Shown here in pieces: positions 7,677-10,480 of a DNA stretch of 10,480 nucleotides. Source of the DNA: Rodentolepis nana (lineage: Eukaryota > Platyhelminthes > Cestoda > Cyclophyllidea > Hymenolepididae); NCBI GenBank assembly GCA_900617975.1, contig UZAE01012590.1, positions 26,052-36,531 of the forward strand. Reading direction: 5' to 3'. Numbering within the stretch: the stretch's first letter is position 1; every line of letters starts with the position of its first letter. Both the position numbers and the translations under genes were made by a program. The notes below the pieces were generated by a model. That model was not told the origin of the DNA and searched no databases. It saw only the letters and a list, made by a program, of their open reading frames with translations.

Positions 7677-8468
7677 GTATACTATTTTGCCTTGAATTAC
7701 ACTCTTAGCAAATACAAAACTCGGCCACTATTGAAAGCTCAAAGCTAAGCTTGTCAGCTGCAACTGAATCCGAAAACAGGTGGAAAAATAGATACAGAGA
7801 TATTATTCCTTGTAAGTTTGGGGTCTTCGTTTTGACGCTTTTAGATGATGAAACCCGCGTTCTTTTACAGAGTGAATCAACAGGAGATTATATTAACGCA
7901 AATTATGTCAAAGTTAATGAAGTTCCCTCCCGCCGTTATATTCTCACACAGGGTCCCCTTCCTCAAACTGTCGTTCACTTTTGGCAGATGGTTTTAGAAC
8001 AAAAATCTTCTGTAATAATTATGCTTAATCGTTTTACTGAGAAAGGCACAATCAAATGCTTTAATTACTTCCCTCTAAACCCCCAACAAACCCTCACTTT
8101 TCCCGAATCAACATTTTCAGTAACTTGTATTTCTGAAGAGAACAAGGGATTCTATGCCATTCGAACGTTGGAAGTGGTTAATTCTGATGTAATTTTGTCT
8201 TAATTTTAAAGAATTCCTACTCCATGGTTGGTCTAAATATCTATTTTTCTCCTTGTAGACTAATGAGACTCATAGAATTCAGCATTTCCACTACACACGT
8301 TGGCCAGATTTTGGAGTTCCTGACTATCCGAGCAGTATGTTGAATCTTCTGTGGGATGTTCGACGGACAGGTGCATTGGATGATCCTGACCATCCATCCA
8401 TTGTTCACTGTAGTGCTGGAGTTGGACGTTCTGGAACCTTCGTGTTGATTGACCTCGCACTAACCATG
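7542..8468 (+). CDS. PTPN1: PTP1B/TCPTP-type protein tyrosine phosphatase, 5' part, 4 exons, partial
   Basis: Joined exons 7542-7676, 7709-7811, 7845-8188 and 8259-8468 (792 nt, 264 codons) keep phase throughout. The product is the N-terminal two-thirds of a classical non-receptor PTP domain, which hydrolyses phosphotyrosine through a Cys-phosphate intermediate. Visible are KNRYRD (71-76, pTyr loop), DYINANYV (94-101), ILTQGPLP (112-119), FHYTRWPDFGVP (204-215, general acid Asp211) and HCSAGVGRSG (244-253, nucleophile Cys245, Arg251). The WPD-to-Cys spacing of 34 residues equals that of human PTP1B (Asp181 to Cys215). REFNHLDESRSW and the NRFTEKGTIKC block point to the PTPN1/PTPN2 subclass over other PTPs. 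The N-terminus has about 25 more residues than vertebrate PTP1B. The Q-loop (QTxxQ), C-terminal tail and any ER anchor lie past the right edge. Which of PTPN1 or PTPN2 it represents is not decidable; invertebrates commonly have one ancestor-like gene. Confidence 0.92.
7677..7708 (+). other. PTP intron 1, 32-nt micro-intron
   Basis: Begins gtatac and ends actcttag. Removing it joins FYE to QIQNSA and restores the frame through to KNRYRD, matching the spacing of PTP1B helix 2 within a few residues. Left in, the frame shifts and hits TAA at 7746-7748. Splicing is predicted from the sequence. Confidence 0.8.
7709..7811 (+). CDS. PTPN1: PTP exon 2: linker and pTyr recognition loop
   Basis: Residues 46-79 plus one base. 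A Ser/Thr-rich stretch (46-67) stands where PTP1B has the EASDFPCRVAKLPKNKNR segment. It is followed by NRWKNRYRDIIP (68-79), the family pTyr-loop motif in which Tyr74 corresponds to PTP1B Tyr46. The position equivalent to Arg24 of the PTP1B second phosphate site is Gln48 here. The donor is gtaagt at 7812. Confidence 0.82.
7812..7844 (+). other. PTP intron 2, 33-nt micro-intron
   Basis: Begins with the consensus donor gtaagt and ends cgcttttag. Splicing turns an aberrant 11-residue insertion into P-Y-D-E-T-R-V, which matches the P-F-D-x-x-R-I core strand of PTP1B exactly in spacing. Its length is a multiple of three and it contains no stop, so the frame stays open if it is retained. Confidence 0.88.
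7845..8188 (+). CDS. PTPN1: PTP exon 3: catalytic core strands
   Basis: Residues 80-194. Contains STGDYINANYVKVNE (91-105), SRRYILTQGPLPQTVVHFWQ (108-127), EQKSSVIIMLNRFTEKGTIK (131-150) with Cys151 at the place of PTP1B Cys121, and FYAIRTLEVVNSD (182-194). The donor gtaatt (8189) gives a junction to TNETHRI with exactly the same length as LELENLTTQETREI in PTP1B, which supports the site. The unspliced frame ends at TAA 8201-8203 within the intron. Confidence 0.93.
8259..8468 (+). CDS. PTPN1: PTP exon 4: WPD loop and catalytic P-loop
   Basis: Residues 195-264. IQHFHYTRWPDFGVPDYPSS (201-220) carries the general-acid loop and SIVHCSAGVGRSGTFVLID (241-259) the active-site signature. All catalytic residues expected here (Asp211, Cys245, Ser252, Arg251) are present, so the enzyme should be active if the rest is intact. 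The acceptor is ctccttgtag (AG 8257-8258) after a 70-nt intron (8189-8258), with donor gttcgt at 8469. The minus-strand frame over 8260-8460 is a shadow. Confidence 0.94.
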
Positions 8469-8940
8469 GTTCGTTTTATTTTGTTTGATTTCACTTATTT
8501 TAAGTCTATTTCGATTTATGTTTTTTTTTAATGTAAAATCACATTGTGCTGCTTATTAATCCTGCACTTGAATTGTCAACTACTTGGCATCCGTCTCTAA
8601 ATTGTATGCTTTTCTCTCTGTTGCGCAATTAATTTAAGTTGGAATTTGATATTGCCTATGGATATGTGCAATTATTCAGTCTTCCAAATTCAACCAAACC
8701 TTAAAGTAGCTTAAAGCAATGTTAAGCCCGTAACAATTTGTTAAACTACAATGATTTCCGAAGCGAAATAAAATCTAGTTACTTGCATTCATTTTGTCTT
8801 GTTTAACATTTACATTTGGTATTTGCTACACTCATAATTTCTCACGCTCAAGCACTCAATTCCTTTTACTTTAGCTTATTTCATTGCGAAGTCTATTTCG
8901 AATTGGGGTATGTGAGCCGACTTCATCCATCAATCTTCTC

Positions 8941-8956
8941 TAGTAGTAGTAGTAGT
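8941..8956. repeat. (TAG)5 microsatellite
   Basis: Five tandem TAG units plus one base inside the presumed phosphatase intron. Confidence 0.9.
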
Positions 8957-9347
8957 TACGCTCTCGACATCGCTCAGATAAGCTCTACTAATCTGCTTTT
9001 TTATTAGTTCGCTTATGCTAAAGTAGACCTTTCGGTTGTTTTATTGTAGTTTTGGTACGAGAATACCGGTATTGATGACAATTGTGTGTGGGTCTTGTTT
9101 CCTCTTAACAGGTATTAATTGTTGTTTTGATATTTACCGGTTTTATTCCACAGTTGTTAAGGCACCATAAAAGGGGTGTTTTATTGTTCATAGTGTTGTT
9201 GGCCATTAATAATTTTTCCCGAATGGATTTAGCAATTGGATGCGCTTATTTTTTGCTCGAATACTTGCTAGATCCAATGAGTATTGGTTGCTATGTTCAC
9301 ACTTTTCCACCTTGAACCGCTTTTGCGGTTTTTCCAAATTTACCTAA

Positions 9348-9358
9348 GGGGGGGGGGG
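9348..9358. repeat. G homopolymer run
   Basis: A run of eleven G after cctaa, within the presumed phosphatase intron. Homopolymers of this length are also common assembly error sites. Confidence 0.85.
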
Positions 9359-9796
9359 TTGACTTCTCATCTACTGTAACCATTTTTCTGCGAAAAGATT
9401 ATTTTTTTTAACGACAGACCGAATTTTCTTTGGAATAATCGGCAATTGACATTTTGTCTTCCTCGCAGAATTCATCTATTTTAGTTATTTTTTCCGAGCT
9501 CTTGACATTTCATTAAGCTTGCATCTATGTTTATTCACTAATTTCCTTTAAACAATGCAATTTTTTATATTTCAGCTCGTATGCATCTTATGCAACGCTT
9601 GTTATTAAATAATTCATATTTGTCATAAAGTGAGCTTGTTGTTTATACAACGTGTTTATGCTAATTGGCTGTGCATTATCATATCACTTGCAATGAAGAA
9701 GAAATGTTCACATGCAACACACTCGATCAAAGGCTATTCCTTCACATTAACTAACTTCTCGTCGAAATTCTCAGTTTCTATTCGTTATTCAATCTA

Positions 9797-9865
9797 TATT
9801 TATTTATATCAAATGGCAGGCTTTATCATAGTTAACATTGGTCCTTTTGTTGACTTCGGGCTTCA
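9797..9865. repeat. 69-bp direct repeat, copy A
   Basis: Starts tatttatttatatcaaatgg and ends gttgacttcgggcttca. It aligns without gaps to 10412-10480 with about 11 mismatches by eye (about 84% identity). The origin is unknown; it is likely part of an interspersed element. Confidence 0.75.
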
Positions 9866-10411
9866 TAGAGGGGAGAAACACCACAGTCACAAAAAATCTC
9901 ATTTTCAATCTTTATTAAATTTCCTCTCCAGATTTTCATAATCTTAATAACTGGAATAGTTCATTCTATGCTTGTCGCCCCATCGTTGTCGATGAGAAAT
10001 TTTCTAGTTATGAAGGCTACCGACTTCGGGGTTTTCTTCACCAGTATATTTCTAGCCGACATGCCGATGGTTCAGTTGAAGTTTGTGGCAGCTCGATGAC
10101 TTCTTGGGCTTTTTTGATAAGCTGACGATTCAGGGTTCTCTTATTGATTTTACGAGGTGTCGTCCTAAGTGATCTCTACTAAAAGGAACTGTTGGTGTTT
10201 ATTTATCTATTTCTACCACTGTGTTCATCAATCGTCTTTTTTCAAGAGCATTTTTTGTTTCCATTTTCGAATTGTAATCACTACAATTGATTATGCTCAT
10301 TGGATATGAGTATTATAGTCCTGACTCCTACACGGAAGGGCTCCTTAGATCGTCACGTTCAAGGCACACTGTTGCGGTGCTGTATTGTATATTCTGCATC
10401 TTCTAATTATT

Positions 10412-10480
10412 TATTTATTTATTTCAAATGGCAGGCGTTTTGATAGATATCATTAGCCATTTAGCTGACTTCGGGCTTCA
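10412..10480. repeat. 69-bp direct repeat, copy B, cut by window edge
   Basis: Starts tatttatttatttcaaatgg and ends gctgacttcgggcttca at the last base of the window, so the true repeat may be longer. Its start is 615 bp downstream of the start of copy A. A further gacttcggg occurs at 10022-10030 between the copies. Confidence 0.75.

Larger units (their letters stand above)
8469..10480 (+). other. Presumed PTP intron 4, incomplete, non-coding
   Basis: From donor gttcgt to the right edge. I searched both strands for the next PTP block (a vLLeMR.yRMGLIQT..QL-like segment) and found none, so the intron is at least 2 kb or the gene is interrupted. Contents are AT- and T-rich sequence, a (TAG)n microsatellite, a G-run, a 12-nt palindrome aataccggtatt (9062-9073) and a diverged direct repeat pair near the end. 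Open frames at 8816-9007, 9127-9315 and 9630-9941 are Phe/Leu/Ser-rich products of T-rich DNA without motifs. Confidence 0.6.

Noticed and set aside
9127..9315. Hydrophobic 62-codon plus-strand frame downstream of the phosphatase exons
   Set aside because: It opens at TTG, not ATG, and its Leu/Phe/Ile richness follows from T-rich intron DNA. No family motif is present.
9315..9333. aaccgc-tttt-gcggtt hairpin followed by T residues, like a bacterial terminator
   Set aside because: The locus is eukaryotic with spliceosomal introns. A six-base stem inside an intron is most likely chance.
9630..9941. 103-codon plus-strand frame
   Set aside because: It overlaps the dispersed repeat, has no PTP or other recognisable motif, and has the composition of T-rich non-coding DNA.
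9868..10099. Open stretch of about 77 codons without early ATG, preceded by ctctccag, ending at TGA
   Set aside because: Considered as the next phosphatase exon, but it shows no LLxMRxxRMGLIQT-like content.

Overview
This is an animal nuclear genome window with spliced genes, GT-AG introns and AT-rich introns and spacer. The mix of protein similarity and intron sizes (two introns of 32-33 nt, several of about 70 nt, a few longer than 700 nt) best fits a parasitic flatworm, most likely a tapeworm. That taxonomic call is inference; no marker gene proves it.

Two protein genes lie head to head. On the minus strand (1047-6190 and continuing off the left edge) is the 5' part of a striatin gene, the scaffold of the STRIPAK PP2A complex. 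I could join eight exons with consistent reading phase, giving the first 611 residues: caveolin-binding-like motif, coiled coil, the FDFL-containing middle segment, low-complexity linker and the first WD40 repeats. The rest of the WD40 propeller is outside the window.

On the plus strand (7542-8468 and continuing off the right edge) is the 5' part of a non-receptor protein tyrosine phosphatase of the PTP1B/TCPTP (PTPN1/PTPN2) type. Four exons give 264 residues and include the pTyr-recognition loop, the WPD loop and the HCSAGVGRSG active-site loop. The Q-loop and C-terminus are not in the window. Its first two introns are only 32 and 33 nt long.

Between the two starts is a 1351-bp AT-rich divergent spacer (6191-7541). 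The right-hand 2 kb (8469-10480) is presumably the fourth intron of the phosphatase gene. It contains a pair of diverged 69-bp direct repeats (9797-9865 and 10412-10480, the second cut by the window edge), a (TAG)n microsatellite and a G-run. No RNA gene, CRISPR, complete mobile element or prokaryote-type feature was found. Both genes concern phosphotyrosine or PP2A signalling, but I see no evidence for a functional link beyond adjacency. The most notable features are the phosphatase micro-introns and the interspersed repeat.
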